Positions 52,816-62,153 of a DNA stretch of 64,000 nt are shown here, piece after piece. Made by a program: the position numbers and the translations under genes. The notes under the pieces are model-generated. The model had not been told where the DNA came from. It did not search any database and saw nothing but the letters and a program-made list of their open reading frames with translations. How positions within the stretch are numbered: the first letter of the stretch is position 1; the number at the start of each line of letters is the position of its first letter. The DNA is from RYN-230 sp963834705 (GTDB taxonomy: Bacteria; Actinomycetota; Actinomycetes; Streptosporangiales; Streptosporangiaceae), in the NCBI GenBank assembly GCA_963834705.1, contig CAWICV010000004.1, positions 1 to 64,000 on the forward strand, read 5' to 3'.

Positions 52816-55776
52816 GTGCGGGATGTATACCCGTCGGTTTATTTGTCATGCATGCGCGCACGAAAAAAGAAGGCATTTAGTAGACGGGTCGATAACTTGT
52901 CTATCGCCGTTAACCTGGACTGGGATAGTACTACTATCCGTAGGCTCTCCGCGACATTGGACAGCTCGCTGATCGGCCGCGACGATGAACTGGCGTTGCT
53001 CACGCGCTGCGTGCACGAAGTCGCCGCAGGCCAAGGCCGGGCAGTGCTGATCGAGGGTGAGCCGGGAATCGGCAAGTCAGCCCTCGTCCGGGCCGCGTGC
53101 GCGCAAGCGGCCCAGTTAGATTGCCAGGTCTTATGGGGCGCCGGTGATGAACTGGGGCAGACGTTACCGCTGTCGCCTTTCCTGGATGGCTTGCGGACCC
53201 GGGAGGCCATTCCCGGCCCACGACGAGAAACGATCGTAGCGCTACTCCGTGGCGAAGTCGGCTCTGGGCGCGGTGAGGACGTCACCGCCGTACTGGCCGA
53301 GCAACTGCTCGCGCTAGTCAACGAATTGTGCGCCGTTCAGCCCACGGTGCTGGTCATTGATGATCTCCAATGGGCGGATCAGGCCAGCGTCGGCCTGTGG
53401 GAACGGCTGGCCCGGTCGGCCCCGCACCGGCCGCTCCTGCTGATCGGCATGATGCGCCCGGTACCCCAGCGAGAAGACCTGCTCGCGCTCCGGCACACCG
53501 CCGAACTGGCCGCGCGCCTGCAACTCGAAAGCCTGGCCGAGCCGCAAGTGACCGAACTGGTCGCCGGGCTGGCTGGTGGCAAACCGGCCGGCGAATTGCT
53601 CCGGCTGGCCGGCGGCGCCGCCGGAAACCCGCTGTACCTCACCGAACTGGTCGACGCGCTGGCCCGCAGTTGCAGCCTGACCATTACCGAAGCGGGCATG
53701 GCCGAGCTGAACAGTGACTCGGCGCCGGACTCGCTGTCCGAGGCCATCACCGACCGGCTCCGCTTCGTGCCCGGCTGGGTGCGCCAGGTGCTCCGCGCCG
53801 CCGCCCTGCTCGGTGTCAACTTCACGGTGTCGGACCTGTCCACGGTTCTCAGCCGGAGCGTGGTCCAACTGGTCGCGGCGGTGGACGAGGCGTGCGCCGC
53901 TGGCGTGCTGATGGAAGGCGGCAACGGCCTGGCCTTCCGGCATCCGCTGATCCGTACCGCGCTTTACGAGGAGATGCCCACGTCGGTTCGGGCAGCCTGG
54001 CATCGCGAGGCCGCCCGTGCGCTGGCCGAGACGGACGCGCCAGCCGACCGGGTCGCCAGGCAACTGCTGGCCGCTATGGACGGCTCCGCCGATACCGAGC
54101 CGATGGAGGAATGGATCCTGCGCTGGCTGGCCCAGACCGCCCGGCTGCTGACCGGGCAGGCGCCGCGGGCCGCGGCCGAACTGCTCAGCCAGGCCGTGAC
54201 GCGGTCACCGGCTGGCTCGGCCCGTCATGACGCCCTTGTGTGCCGGCTGGCCGAGGCGCTGTTCCGGGTCGGCGACGGGGCCGAGGCCGAGCGGGTAGCC
54301 AGCCGCGCGCTAGGCGAGGTGGTGGAGCCCGACCTGCTCGTCAACTTGCACTGGACGCTGGCGCAATGCCGTGCGCTGGCGGGCCGGTCCACGGAATCCC
54401 TCACCGCGCTGCACCGGGCACTGGCTTACCCAGGGATCTCCGACAGCAACCGGGCTCGGCTGCTGGTGGCCACCGCACGGACGCACCGTGACCTGGGTGA
54501 GATTAAGACGGCCGGTCAGGTCGCCGCCGAGGCGCTGGCCCAGGCCACCGAGGCGGCCGACGACTGGGCCATCGGCTGGGCGCTGCATGTGCTCATCCTC
54601 GAGGCCGTGATGCAGGGCCGGATGGCTGAATCGCTCCCGCTGTTCGAGCGGGCGCTGGCGGTGACTCAGGCCGATCCCTCGCTCACTGATCTCTGGCTGC
54701 TGCTTCAGGTCAACAAGGCCGTCACGCTGGGCGACCTCGACCAGTACGAGGACGCGTTCACGGCCGCCCGGCAAGCGCAGCAGCTGGCTGACCGGGCTGG
54801 CATCAAGGTCCGCCGGGCGCAAGCCCACTGCTGCCTCGGCCAGTTGCTGTTCAATACCGGCCGCTGGGCTGAGGCCATGGCGGAAGTGGCTGCGTTTGAG
54901 GAAGGCAGCAAGGACCCCAGCGTGGCCTGTTGTGACCATGGCGTCGCCGCGGTGATCAGTTTCCACCGCGGCGAGGACGGTGCCGCCCGGCAGCACCTCG
55001 ACGCGGCCGCGCCACACGCCAAGCGGATCGGCACCCGGGTCGTCAGCACCCTCGCGCTGGCCAAGAGCCGCGACGCCGAGCAAACGGGCCGGCTGGCCGA
55101 CGCACTGGACGCACTGACCGCCGGGTTCACCAGCAACGCCGAGGAACTCGACGAGATCGAGGACCTGCTGACGGACGCCGTCCGGCTCGCGGTCGCGACC
55201 GGTGACACGGCGATGGCCAGGACGATCACGGAACATGCCGCGGCGCTGGCCCGCGGCACCGAGGTCCCGCACCGGGAGGCCAACACGCTGTTTTGCGGCG
55301 GGCTGCTGGACCGCGATGCCGGGCTGCTGCTGCAGGCCGCGGACCGCTATCACGACGCCAGCCGGCCGCTGCTCGGCGCGCAGGCGCTGGAGGCGGCGGC
55401 CGGGGTGTCCCTGGACCGTGGTGACCGTGCGGGCGCGCGGACCGCGTTCACCCGCTCGCTCGACCTCTATGCGTCGCTCGGCGCCGCCCGCGACGTGGCC
55501 CGGCTGCAGGCGACCTTCCGGGCGCAGGGCATCCGCCGCGCCCCCCGGGTGAAGCACCGCAAGGCCCGCCGCGGCTGGGACAGCCTGACCCCGACCGAAG
55601 TCAAGATCACCGGAATGGTGGCCCAGGGCCTGTCCAACCCGCAGATCGCGGCCAAGCTATTCCTGTCCCCGCGGACCGTGGGCACGCACGTGTCGCACAT
55701 CCTGAGCAAGCTCGACGTCAACTCGCGGATCGACATCGCCCGCGAGGCGGCCAGCCGCCAGATGGCAGCCGGCTGA
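52816..55776 (+). CDS. LuxR-family ATP-binding transcriptional regulator (LAL/MalT type)
   Basis: 986 residues; starts at 52816 or, a little shorter, at ATG 52852. A STAND-type ATPase domain starts at about 52 (SLIGRDDELALL), with Walker A IEGEPGIGKSALV near 79 and Walker B VLVIDDLQWAD near 178. A long helical TPR-like sensor (about 430-900) follows. The C-terminal LuxR helix-turn-helix (about 923-980) is LTPTEVKITGMVAQGLSNPQIAAKLFLSPRTVGTHVSHILSKL. Such regulators control antibiotic, sugar and other clusters in actinomycetes. Its target is not evident; neighbours on either side are unrelated by family. Confidence 0.85.
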   Translation: MRDVYPSVYLSCMRARKKKAFSRRVDNLSIAVNLDWDSTTIRRLSATLDSSLIGRDDELALLTRCVHEVAAGQGRAVLIEGEPGIGKSALVRAACAQAAQLDCQVLWGAGDELGQTLPLSPFLDGLRTREAIPGPRRETIVALLRGEVGSGRGEDVTAVLAEQLLALVNELCAVQPTVLVIDDLQWADQASVGLWERLARSAPHRPLLLIGMMRPVPQREDLLALRHTAELAARLQLESLAEPQVTELVAGLAGGKPAGELLRLAGGAAGNPLYLTELVDALARSCSLTITEAGMAELNSDSAPDSLSEAITDRLRFVPGWVRQVLRAAALLGVNFTVSDLSTVLSRSVVQLVAAVDEACAAGVLMEGGNGLAFRHPLIRTALYEEMPTSVRAAWHREAARALAETDAPADRVARQLLAAMDGSADTEPMEEWILRWLAQTARLLTGQAPRAAAELLSQAVTRSPAGSARHDALVCRLAEALFRVGDGAEAERVASRALGEVVEPDLLVNLHWTLAQCRALAGRSTESLTALHRALAYPGISDSNRARLLVATARTHRDLGEIKTAGQVAAEALAQATEAADDWAIGWALHVLILEAVMQGRMAESLPLFERALAVTQADPSLTDLWLLLQVNKAVTLGDLDQYEDAFTAARQAQQLADRAGIKVRRAQAHCCLGQLLFNTGRWAEAMAEVAAFEEGSKDPSVACCDHGVAAVISFHRGEDGAARQHLDAAAPHAKRIGTRVVSTLALAKSRDAEQTGRLADALDALTAGFTSNAEELDEIEDLLTDAVRLAVATGDTAMARTITEHAAALARGTEVPHREANTLFCGGLLDRDAGLLLQAADRYHDASRPLLGAQALEAAAGVSLDRGDRAGARTAFTRSLDLYASLGAARDVARLQATFRAQGIRRAPRVKHRKARRGWDSLTPTEVKITGMVAQGLSNPQIAAKLFLSPRTVGTHVSHILSKLDVNSRIDIAREAASRQMAAG

Positions 55777-55830
55777 GCGGACCGGAGCGGCCCGCGGGAG
55801 CGCTAGCAGCATCCCCCGGCCATGGGGCTA

Positions 55831-55862
55831 GCCCAGGGCGTGTCCCGGGACACGCCCTGGGC
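55831..55862. terminator. Perfect 32-bp palindrome between convergent genes
   Basis: GCCCAGGGCGTGTCCC is followed at once by its exact inverse complement, giving a 16-bp stem without loop bases. It lies between the stops of the LuxR gene (55776) and the minus-strand ATPase (55908), so it fits a bidirectional terminator. Confidence 0.65.
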
Positions 55863-55907
55863 GCTCTTCCCCCGGTTTCGGCTTCACCCGGAGGCGCCGG
55901 ACCGGGC

Positions 55908-56324
55908 TCAGGTCTGGGCCGCGAGGCTGAAGTAGACCGCCTTCCCGGTCACCGTCTGCCGCCAGCCCCAGTTGGTGCACAGGCTGGCCAGCAGCAGTAA
56001 GCCGCGCCCCGCTTCGGCGTCGCACGGCGCGTTCACCAGCACCGGCCCGGACTTGCACTGGTCGTGCACCTCCACCCGGAGCTGGCCGTAGGCCCAGCTG
56101 ATCACGAGCTGGATGCCATCGTTGCCGAGCTTGCCGTGCTTGATCGCATTGGTCACCAGCTCGCTGGTGAGCAGGGCCGCAGTGCCGGCGTCCACCGGCG
56201 CGTCCCAGGCCGTGATGATGGCGCAGACGTGACGGCGGGCTTGTGCCGCTGCCGCCGGGCCGGCGATCAGGGAGATGCGGAAAGGACGCTGCAACGGGGT
56301 CCGGGCCGGGGCCACCATGTTCAT
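55908..56324 (-). CDS. RsbW-like HATPase_c protein
   Basis: 138 residues from ATG 56324 after GAGGAAA. The GHKL-fold N box is ALLTSELVTNAIKHG, the G1-like Asp lies in LRVEVHDQ, and the late glycine box is EAGRGLLLLASLCTNWGW. This is the stand-alone anti-sigma-kinase-like family very common in streptomycete relatives. It may phosphorylate an anti-sigma antagonist or act in light or stress signalling; no partner gene is adjacent. A shorter, degenerate paralogue lies just upstream on the same strand. Confidence 0.8.
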   Translation of the reverse strand: MNMVAPARTPLQRPFRISLIAGPAAAAQARRHVCAIITAWDAPVDAGTAALLTSELVTNAIKHGKLGNDGIQLVISWAYGQLRVEVHDQCKSGPVLVNAPCDAEAGRGLLLLASLCTNWGWRQTVTGKAVYFSLAAQT

Positions 56325-56336
56325 CGGCGTTTCCTC

Positions 56337-56771
56337 TCACCGGTCCTGGCCGGGCCAGTACCAGAAATGCAGGTTCCGCCGGGCATTGACGACCAGTAAC
56401 AGGTCGTCTGGTCCATCGGCTGGGTCCCGGGCGGCCCCCGCGCCGGCCGGCGCGTCCGCCGCGCCGGCCGGCGCAGCCGCCGGGTCCTCGCCCGCCATCG
56501 TGGACCGCGACGCATCGCGCACTTCCACACAGAACTTCCGGTCCACCCAACTGATCATGAGCTCAACCGCTGCATCTGGATCGCAGGAGATGACATCGGC
56601 CACCAGCTCGCTGGTCAGCAACGCCGCCGTGTAGGCATCCAGCGGCACGTTCCACGCGTGGATGAGCGCCCACACGTGGCGGCGTGCCGCCATCGTGGCG
56701 GCCGAGCCCGCAGGCAGGGAGATGCGGTACGGACGCTGCGCCCTGGCGGGTACGTGCGTCATAAGCGTCAT
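56337..56771 (-). CDS. Degenerate RsbW-like ATPase paralogue
   Basis: 144 residues from ATG 56771. The first half mirrors its neighbour (PYRISLPAGSAATMAARRHVWALIHAWNVPLDAYTAALLTSELVADVI), but the N box Asn-Ala-Ile-Lys-His is replaced by ADVISCD. The GRGL glycine box is missing, and an Ala/Pro/Gly linker (AAAPAGAADAPAGAGAA) stands in its place. ATP binding is therefore unlikely. It looks like a tandem duplicate that has lost catalysis; it might still bind the partner of its neighbour, or be on the way to loss. Confidence 0.65.
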   Translation of the reverse strand: MTLMTHVPARAQRPYRISLPAGSAATMAARRHVWALIHAWNVPLDAYTAALLTSELVADVISCDPDAAVELMISWVDRKFCVEVRDASRSTMAGEDPAAAPAGAADAPAGAGAARDPADGPDDLLLVVNARRNLHFWYWPGQDR

Positions 56772-56967
56772 CTCGTCCTCGGTTGCGGCTCAGTTGGGTC
56801 AGGTACCGGCATGTCGTGCCGTGCATACCCGCTACGGTCGCCGGCCGGGCGGGGGTGAGACATCGGTCGGGTGACGTACATTGCAAATTGCACGGCACAG
56901 ACTTATCGGGCCAGGTTGCAGCACCCTGGCGCTTCCGCTGTGCGGGCCGATTGGGCACGATGGGCCA

Positions 56968-58056
56968 ATGACAACCACGGTGCGGGGCGTCATCGCCCCA
57001 GGCAAAGGTGCCAAAGTCGAACTGACCACGATCGTGGTGCCGGATCCCGGGCCGGGCGAAGCGCTGGTCCGGGTGCAGGCCTGCGGCGTCTGCCATACCG
57101 ACCTGCATTACCGCGAGGGCGGCATCGGGGACGACTATCCCTACCTGCTCGGGCACGAGGCCGCCGGGGTGGTGGAGGCGGTCGGCGACCGGGTCACCTC
57201 GGTCGCGCCCGGCGACTTCGTGGTGCTCAACTGGCGCGCCGTGTGCGGCGAGTGCCGGGCCTGCCGCCGCGGCCGCCCCTGGTACTGCTTCAGCACGCAC
57301 AACGCCACCCAGAAGATGACCCTGGAAGACGGCACGACGCTGTCCCCCGCGCTGGGCATCGGCGCGTTCGCCGAGAAGACGCTGGTCGCAGCGGGCCAGT
57401 GCACCAAGGTGGACCCGGCGGCCAAACCAGAGGTGGCGGGCCTGCTCGGCTGCGGCGTGATGGCGGGCCTGGGCGCCGCCATCAACACCGCGCCGGTCAC
57501 CCGGGGCGACTCGGTGGCCGTCATCGGCTGCGGCGGGGTGGGCGACGCGGCCATCCTCGGCGCCGGGCTGAACGGCGCGCGGACGATCATCGCAGTGGAC
57601 ATCGACCCGCGCAAGCTGGAGTGGGCCCGGCAGTTCGGCGCCACCCACGTGATCAACTCCCGGGACACCGACCCGGTGGCCGCGATCCAGGAACTGACCG
57701 GCGGGAACGGCGCGGACGTGGTGATCGAGGCGATCGGCCGCCCGGAGACCTACCAGCAGGCGTTCTACGCCCGGGACCTGGCGGGCACCGTCGTCCTGGT
57801 CGGGGTGCCCACCCCGGACATGCGGATCGACCTGCCGCTGCTGGACGTGTTCGGCCGCGGTGGCGCGCTCAAGTCGTCCTGGTACGGCGACTGCCTGCCG
57901 GAACGGGACTTCCCGGTGCTCATCGACCTGTACCTGCAGGGCCGCCTGCCGCTGGACAAGTTCGTCTCGGAGACCATCGCGCTGGACGCGGTCGAGGAGG
58001 CGTTCGCCAAGATGGAGCGCGGCGAGGTGCTGCGCAGCGTAGTGACGCTCGGATGA
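56968..58056 (+). CDS. mscR: S-(hydroxymethyl)mycothiol dehydrogenase-like alcohol dehydrogenase
   Basis: 362 residues from ATG 56968. It is a zinc-dependent class III-like alcohol dehydrogenase. The catalytic zinc ligands are Cys42 (GVCHTD) and His63-Glu64 (GHEAAG), the structural zinc ligands are Cys93, 96, 99 and 107, and the NAD motif is GCGGVGDAAI. The sequence is typical of mycothiol-dependent formaldehyde dehydrogenase / S-nitrosomycothiol reductase. It would oxidise the formaldehyde-mycothiol adduct to the formyl thioester. The metallo-beta-lactamase gene overlaps its stop (ATGA), the usual pairing for this enzyme. Confidence 0.88.
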   Translation: MTTTVRGVIAPGKGAKVELTTIVVPDPGPGEALVRVQACGVCHTDLHYREGGIGDDYPYLLGHEAAGVVEAVGDRVTSVAPGDFVVLNWRAVCGECRACRRGRPWYCFSTHNATQKMTLEDGTTLSPALGIGAFAEKTLVAAGQCTKVDPAAKPEVAGLLGCGVMAGLGAAINTAPVTRGDSVAVIGCGGVGDAAILGAGLNGARTIIAVDIDPRKLEWARQFGATHVINSRDTDPVAAIQELTGGNGADVVIEAIGRPETYQQAFYARDLAGTVVLVGVPTPDMRIDLPLLDVFGRGGALKSSWYGDCLPERDFPVLIDLYLQGRLPLDKFVSETIALDAVEEAFAKMERGEVLRSVVTLG

Positions 58057-58664
58057 CCGCTCGCATCGAGAAGGTGGTCACCTCGGGGGTGTTCTCGCTC
58101 GACGGCCAGGACTTCGACGTGGACAACAACGTGTGGCTGGTCGGCGATGACCATGAGGTCGTGGTCATCGACGCGGCGCACGACCCGGCCGCGATCCTGG
58201 CCGCGGTGGGCGGCCGGCGGCTGTCTGCCATCATCTGCACCCACGGGCACAACGACCACCTCAACGCCGCGCCGCCGGTCGCCGGGGCCAAGGGCGCGCC
58301 GGTGCTGCTGCATCAGGGTGACGAGATGCTCTGGCGGATGGTCTTCCCGGGCACCGAGCCGGACGAGAATATCGGCGACGAGCAGGTCATCGAGATCGCC
58401 GCCACCCCACTGCGGGTGCTGCACACGCCCGGGCACTCGCCGGGCAGCGTGTGCCTGTACGCGCCCGCGCTGGGCACGGTGTTCTCCGGGGACACCCTGT
58501 TCCACGGCGGCCCGGGCGCGACCGGCCGGTCCTACTCGGACTATGACACGATCATCGCGTCGATCCGGGGCAAGCTGCTCGGGCTGCCACCGGAGACGGT
58601 GGTGCGCACCGGGCACGGCGACGACACCACCATCGGCGCCGAAGCCGCCCAGTTCAGCGAGTGA
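58053..58664 (+). CDS. MBL-fold hydrolase, partner of MscR
   Basis: 203 residues from ATG 58053, coupled to MscR. It is a glyoxalase II-like metallo-beta-lactamase fold with THGHNDH (His64, His66, Asp68, His69), HTPGHSPGS, the bridging Asp in FSGDTLFHGGPG, and TGHGDDTT near the end. The adjacent MscR product would be S-formylmycothiol, so this enzyme probably hydrolyses that thioester to formate and mycothiol. It overlaps the next gene by 4 nt. Confidence 0.85.
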   Translation: MTARIEKVVTSGVFSLDGQDFDVDNNVWLVGDDHEVVVIDAAHDPAAILAAVGGRRLSAIICTHGHNDHLNAAPPVAGAKGAPVLLHQGDEMLWRMVFPGTEPDENIGDEQVIEIAATPLRVLHTPGHSPGSVCLYAPALGTVFSGDTLFHGGPGATGRSYSDYDTIIASIRGKLLGLPPETVVRTGHGDDTTIGAEAAQFSE

Positions 58665-59397
58665 CGCCCAGGGCAGCCGGGCCGGCCCGGATCGCGATGT
58701 GGTCCGGGCCGCGTACGGTGTCCACCGCGCTCATGCGGTCCTGGGAGAACCGGCCGGACACCGTGGTGGTGGACGAGCCGCTGTACGCGTTCTACCTGGA
58801 CCGCACCGGGCTCGACCATCCCGGCCGGGAGCAGGTCATCGCCAGCCAGCCAACCAGCTGGCGGACGGTGATCCGCCACCTCACCGACGGCACGCTGCCG
58901 CCCGGCCGCTCGGTCTGCTACGCGAAACACATGACCCACCACCTGCTGCCCGAGGTGGACCGGGAGGCGCTGGCACCGCTCCGGCACGCGTTCCTGATCC
59001 GGGATCCGGCCGAGCTGCTGGCCTCCTATGCCCGGGTGCGGGCCACCCCTACCCTGGACGACCTCGGACTGTGGCAGCAGGCCGACATCTTCGACCGGTT
59101 CGGCGGCCCGGTGATCGACAGTCATGACCTGCTGGACCGTCCGGAGGCGGTGCTGCGCGCGCTGTGCGCCGCGCTCGGCGTCCCGTTCTCGGCGCACATG
59201 CTGCACTGGCCGGCCCGCGGGACTCCGACGGCGTCTGGGCCCCGTACTGGTACGAGTCGGTCTGGCGATCCACCGGGTTCGGCCGGTACCGGCCCCCGGG
59301 CCAGGCGCTGCCCGCCCCGCTGGCCGCGCTGGCCGAGCAGTGCCAGCCGTACTACGGCCGGCTGCATGCGCACCGGCTGGCCGGCGACCCCACCTGA
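58661..59397 (+). pseudogene. Sulfotransferase-like protein, frameshifted near the end
   Basis: From GTG 58661, MWSGPRTVSTALMRSWENRPD is the 5'-PAPS-binding P-loop region, and RHAFLIRDPAELLASYARV is the 3'-phosphate-binding motif. DRFGGPVIDSHDLLDRPEAVLRALCAALGVPF follows. At about 59210 one base is missing: the first frame goes out of sense, and GPRDSDGVWAPYWYESVWRSTGF continues in the next frame to TGA 59395-59397. With correction about 245 residues, full length for the family. A sulfotransferase beside a class IV aminotransferase is a recurring pair. The lesion may be a sequencing error. Confidence 0.75.
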
Positions 59398-59427
59398 CAC
59401 TGGCCCGCCTAACCACCGGGAGGCGTG

Positions 59428-60327
59428 ATGCTGCAGCAGTTCGACGAGCGCAACCGTGACCTCATCGTCAGCGTCGGCGGCAAGCTGGCGCACCGGGACC
59501 AGGCCGGGGTCAGCCCGTTCGACTCGGCCGTGCAGGGCGGTGACGCGGTCTGGGAGGGCCTGCGGCTCTATCAGGGCCGGATCTTCCGGCTCACCGAGCA
59601 CCTGGCCCGGCTGCGCCAGTCCGCGGCCGCGCTCGCCTTCACCGGGCTGCCCACGGATGAGGAGATCACCGAGCAGATCAGCCGCACGCTGCAGGCCAAC
59701 CGGATGACCGACGAGGTGCATATCCGGCTCACCCTGACCCGCGGGGTCAAGATCACCAGCGGGATGGATCCCCGGCTGAACCAGTCCGGGCCGACCCTGA
59801 TCGTGCTGGCCGAGCACAAGGCGCCGGTCTACGGCCAGTCCGGGCTGGCCCTCATCACGTCCAGCGTGCGGCGCCCGGCCCCGGACATGCTCGATCCCAA
59901 GATCCACCACAACAACCTGCTGTCCTCCATCCTGGCCAAGATCGAGGCGAACGTGGCCGGCGCCGACGACGCGGTCATGCTGGACAGCCGGGGCTTCGTG
60001 GCCGAGACCAACGCCACCCACCTGTTCCTGGTCAGCGCGGGACAGCTCGGCACGCCCACGACGGCGGCCTGTCCTGAGGGCATCACCCGGGCCGCGGTGC
60101 TGGACATCGCGGCCGGCGCGGGCATTCCGTGCCGGGTCGGCGACTACAGCCTGACCCAGTTCTACGCCGCGGATGAGGTGTTCGTGACCGGCACCATGGG
60201 TGGCCTGGCCGCGGTGACCGCACTGGACGGCCGGGTCATCGGCAGCGGCGCACCGGGGCCGGTCACCGGCCGGCTGACCGGGCTGTACGCCGAACTGACC
60301 GCGTGCAGCGGCACCCAGGTCATCTGA
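59428..60327 (+). CDS. Class IV aminotransferase (branched-chain aminotransferase-like)
   Basis: 299 residues from ATG 59428 after GGGAGGCG. It is a fold-type IV PLP enzyme: GDAVWEGLRLYQGRIFRLTEHLARL near the N-terminus, the Lys of IHHNNLLS preceded by DPK (Schiff-base Lys about 160), GFVAETNATHLFLV and VFVTGTMGGLAAVTALDGR near the C-terminus. It is close to branched-chain and D-amino-acid aminotransferases and to aminodeoxychorismate lyase; the exact substrate cannot be set. It lies 30 nt after the sulfotransferase and probably shares its transcript. Confidence 0.8.
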   Translation: MLQQFDERNRDLIVSVGGKLAHRDQAGVSPFDSAVQGGDAVWEGLRLYQGRIFRLTEHLARLRQSAAALAFTGLPTDEEITEQISRTLQANRMTDEVHIRLTLTRGVKITSGMDPRLNQSGPTLIVLAEHKAPVYGQSGLALITSSVRRPAPDMLDPKIHHNNLLSSILAKIEANVAGADDAVMLDSRGFVAETNATHLFLVSAGQLGTPTTAACPEGITRAAVLDIAAGAGIPCRVGDYSLTQFYAADEVFVTGTMGGLAAVTALDGRVIGSGAPGPVTGRLTGLYAELTACSGTQVI

Positions 60328-60369
60328 AACCCAGGCTCATCTGAGCGGCACCGAGTACGGGCAGCTCGG

Positions 60370-61176
60370 ATGGGGAAAATGCCCGTTATGACGAAGGCGC
60401 CAGATATCCCATCCACGCTGCTGGCCGGCGGCGTCGCCATGCCGATGGTCGGGTTCGGCACCTGGCGGCTGCGCGGCTCGGCCGGGTACGAGGCGATCCT
60501 GGCCGCGCTGCGCGCCGGCTACCGGCACATCGACACGGCCACCATGTACGGGAACGAGGCCGAGGTCGGGCACGCGCTGCGGGACAGCGGGGTCGACCGC
60601 CGGCAGGTGTTCCTCACCACCAAGCTGCCGCCCGGCAAGGCTGGCCGGGAGCGGCAGACGCTGTGTGCCAGCCTGCGCGCGCTGGGTACCGACTATGTCG
60701 ACCTGTGGCTGGTGCACTGGCCACCCGCACCCCGCGCGCTGACCCAGATGTGGCGCGAGTTCCTGAACCTTCGCGACGCCGGCCTGACGCGCACGGTGGG
60801 GGTGAGCAACTTCTCGCTGGCCCAGATCGACACGCTGACCAGCAAGTGCGGTGAGGGGCCGTCGGTCAACCAGATCCCGTGGAGTCCGGCCCGCTACGAC
60901 GCGTCCCGGCTGGCGGCCAGCCGGAAGCGGCACGTGGTGGTCGAGGGCTACAGCCCGCTCAAGGGCACCGACCTGGCTGACCCGGTGCTGGGCGGCATCG
61001 CGGACCGGCATGGCGTGACCCCGGCCCAGGTCGTGCTGCGCTGGCACCTGGAGCACGGCATCCCGGTCATCCCGAAGTCGGCCCAGCCAGCCCGGATCGC
61101 GGCCAACATCGACCTGCTCGGCTTCTCGCTCAGCCCGGACGAGGTGGCCAGCATCGACAGCCTGGCCGACGGCTGA
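60370..61176 (+). CDS. Aldo/keto reductase
   Basis: 268 residues (start ATG 60370; 60388 also possible). It is a TIM-barrel AKR with the full catalytic tetrad: Asp55 (HIDTATMYGNE), Tyr60, Lys85 (LTTKLPPG) and His116 (LVHWPP). The NADPH site is VIPKSAQPARIAANIDLLGF near the C-terminus, and GVSNFSLAQID is typical. It is closest in style to the 2,5-diketo-gluconate/methylglyoxal reductase class (AKR5). It reduces aldehydes or ketones; the physiological substrate is unknown. It stands alone after the aminotransferase. Confidence 0.88.
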   Translation: MGKMPVMTKAPDIPSTLLAGGVAMPMVGFGTWRLRGSAGYEAILAALRAGYRHIDTATMYGNEAEVGHALRDSGVDRRQVFLTTKLPPGKAGRERQTLCASLRALGTDYVDLWLVHWPPAPRALTQMWREFLNLRDAGLTRTVGVSNFSLAQIDTLTSKCGEGPSVNQIPWSPARYDASRLAASRKRHVVVEGYSPLKGTDLADPVLGGIADRHGVTPAQVVLRWHLEHGIPVIPKSAQPARIAANIDLLGFSLSPDEVASIDSLADG

Positions 61177-61295
61177 CCTTCAAGCACAGCACGGGGTTAC
61201 GGACCGAGCCCGGCTGGCTCGATGCTGGTGACCAGCTGTGAATGTGTGCAGCGATGACGTCAGGGTGGGCCATCCACGGCCATCCGGCTGGCAGG

Positions 61296-62015
61296 ATGGC
61301 AGACGTGCACGCCACATCGCCCGGCCAGCTGTGGCACCAGATCGTGTCCGCGGAGCCGCTGCCGCCCCGGCTGCTCGTGCTGGCCTGCTGCGTGACCGCG
61401 GTGATCCTGGTCGGGTCCAGGCGGCTGTGGCCGGTGACCAGGACCGTGGTCACCATCGCGCACGAGGGCGGCCATGCACTGGTCGCGCTGGCCGTGGGCC
61501 GCCGGCTGGAAGGGGTGCGGGTGCATCGCAGCACGGCCGGGCTGACCGTGTCGGCGGGCAACGCTTCCGGCCCGGGGATCGTGGCCACCGCGGCCGCCGG
61601 GTACCTGGCCCCGCCGCTGCTCGGGCTGGGCACCGCCGCGCTGCTGGCCAGCGGGCACCTGGTTGCCGCGCTGCTGTTCACCCTGGTGCTGCTGGCCTGC
61701 CTGGTGTTCATGATCCGCAACGTGTACGGGCTGCTGGCCGTCTTCGGCGTGGCCGCGGCGGTGGCCTTCGTGCTGTGGCGCGGGACCCCGCTGCTGCAGG
61801 CGGCGTTCGGCTATGCGATGGCCTGGTTCCTGCTGCTCGGCGGGGTCCGTCCGGTGCTGGAACTGCAGCGCTCCCGGCGCCGGGGCCGGGCTGGGCGGTC
61901 CGATGCGGACCAGCTGGCCCGGCTGACCGGGCTGCCCGCGGGGGCCTGGATCGTACTGTTCGCCCTGGTGTCCCTGGGCGCCCTGGGGCTCAGCGCGTTC
62001 TGGCTGGTGGCCTGA
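61296..62015 (+). CDS. M50B-family membrane metallopeptidase-like protein
   Basis: 239 residues from ATG 61296, with the zinc motif HEGGH (56-60, TIAHEGGHALVALAVG) and several membrane helices (LLVLACCVTAVILVG, VATAAAGYLAPPLLGLGTAALLA, AALLFTLVLLACLVFMI, VFGVAAAVAFVLW, AGAWIVLFALVSLGALGLSAFWLV). These are the marks of the M50B-like membrane protease family of actinomycetes, whose substrates are unknown. At the 3' end a 20-bp direct repeat (62004-62023 and 62024-62043) straddles the stop codon and looks like a small recent duplication. Confidence 0.8.
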   Translation: MADVHATSPGQLWHQIVSAEPLPPRLLVLACCVTAVILVGSRRLWPVTRTVVTIAHEGGHALVALAVGRRLEGVRVHRSTAGLTVSAGNASGPGIVATAAAGYLAPPLLGLGTAALLASGHLVAALLFTLVLLACLVFMIRNVYGLLAVFGVAAAVAFVLWRGTPLLQAAFGYAMAWFLLLGGVRPVLELQRSRRRGRAGRSDADQLARLTGLPAGAWIVLFALVSLGALGLSAFWLVA

Positions 62016-62153
62016 TCACCTGTCTGGTGGCCTGATCACCCGTCTGATGTACTGGGCGAGGTGGCGTGACTCGGTAACCGCATACTTGAGCTAGCTGATC
62101 GGGAATATATATATTTTCTGCGCCCCCGCGCTGACCGGGAAGGGATCTCAGCT

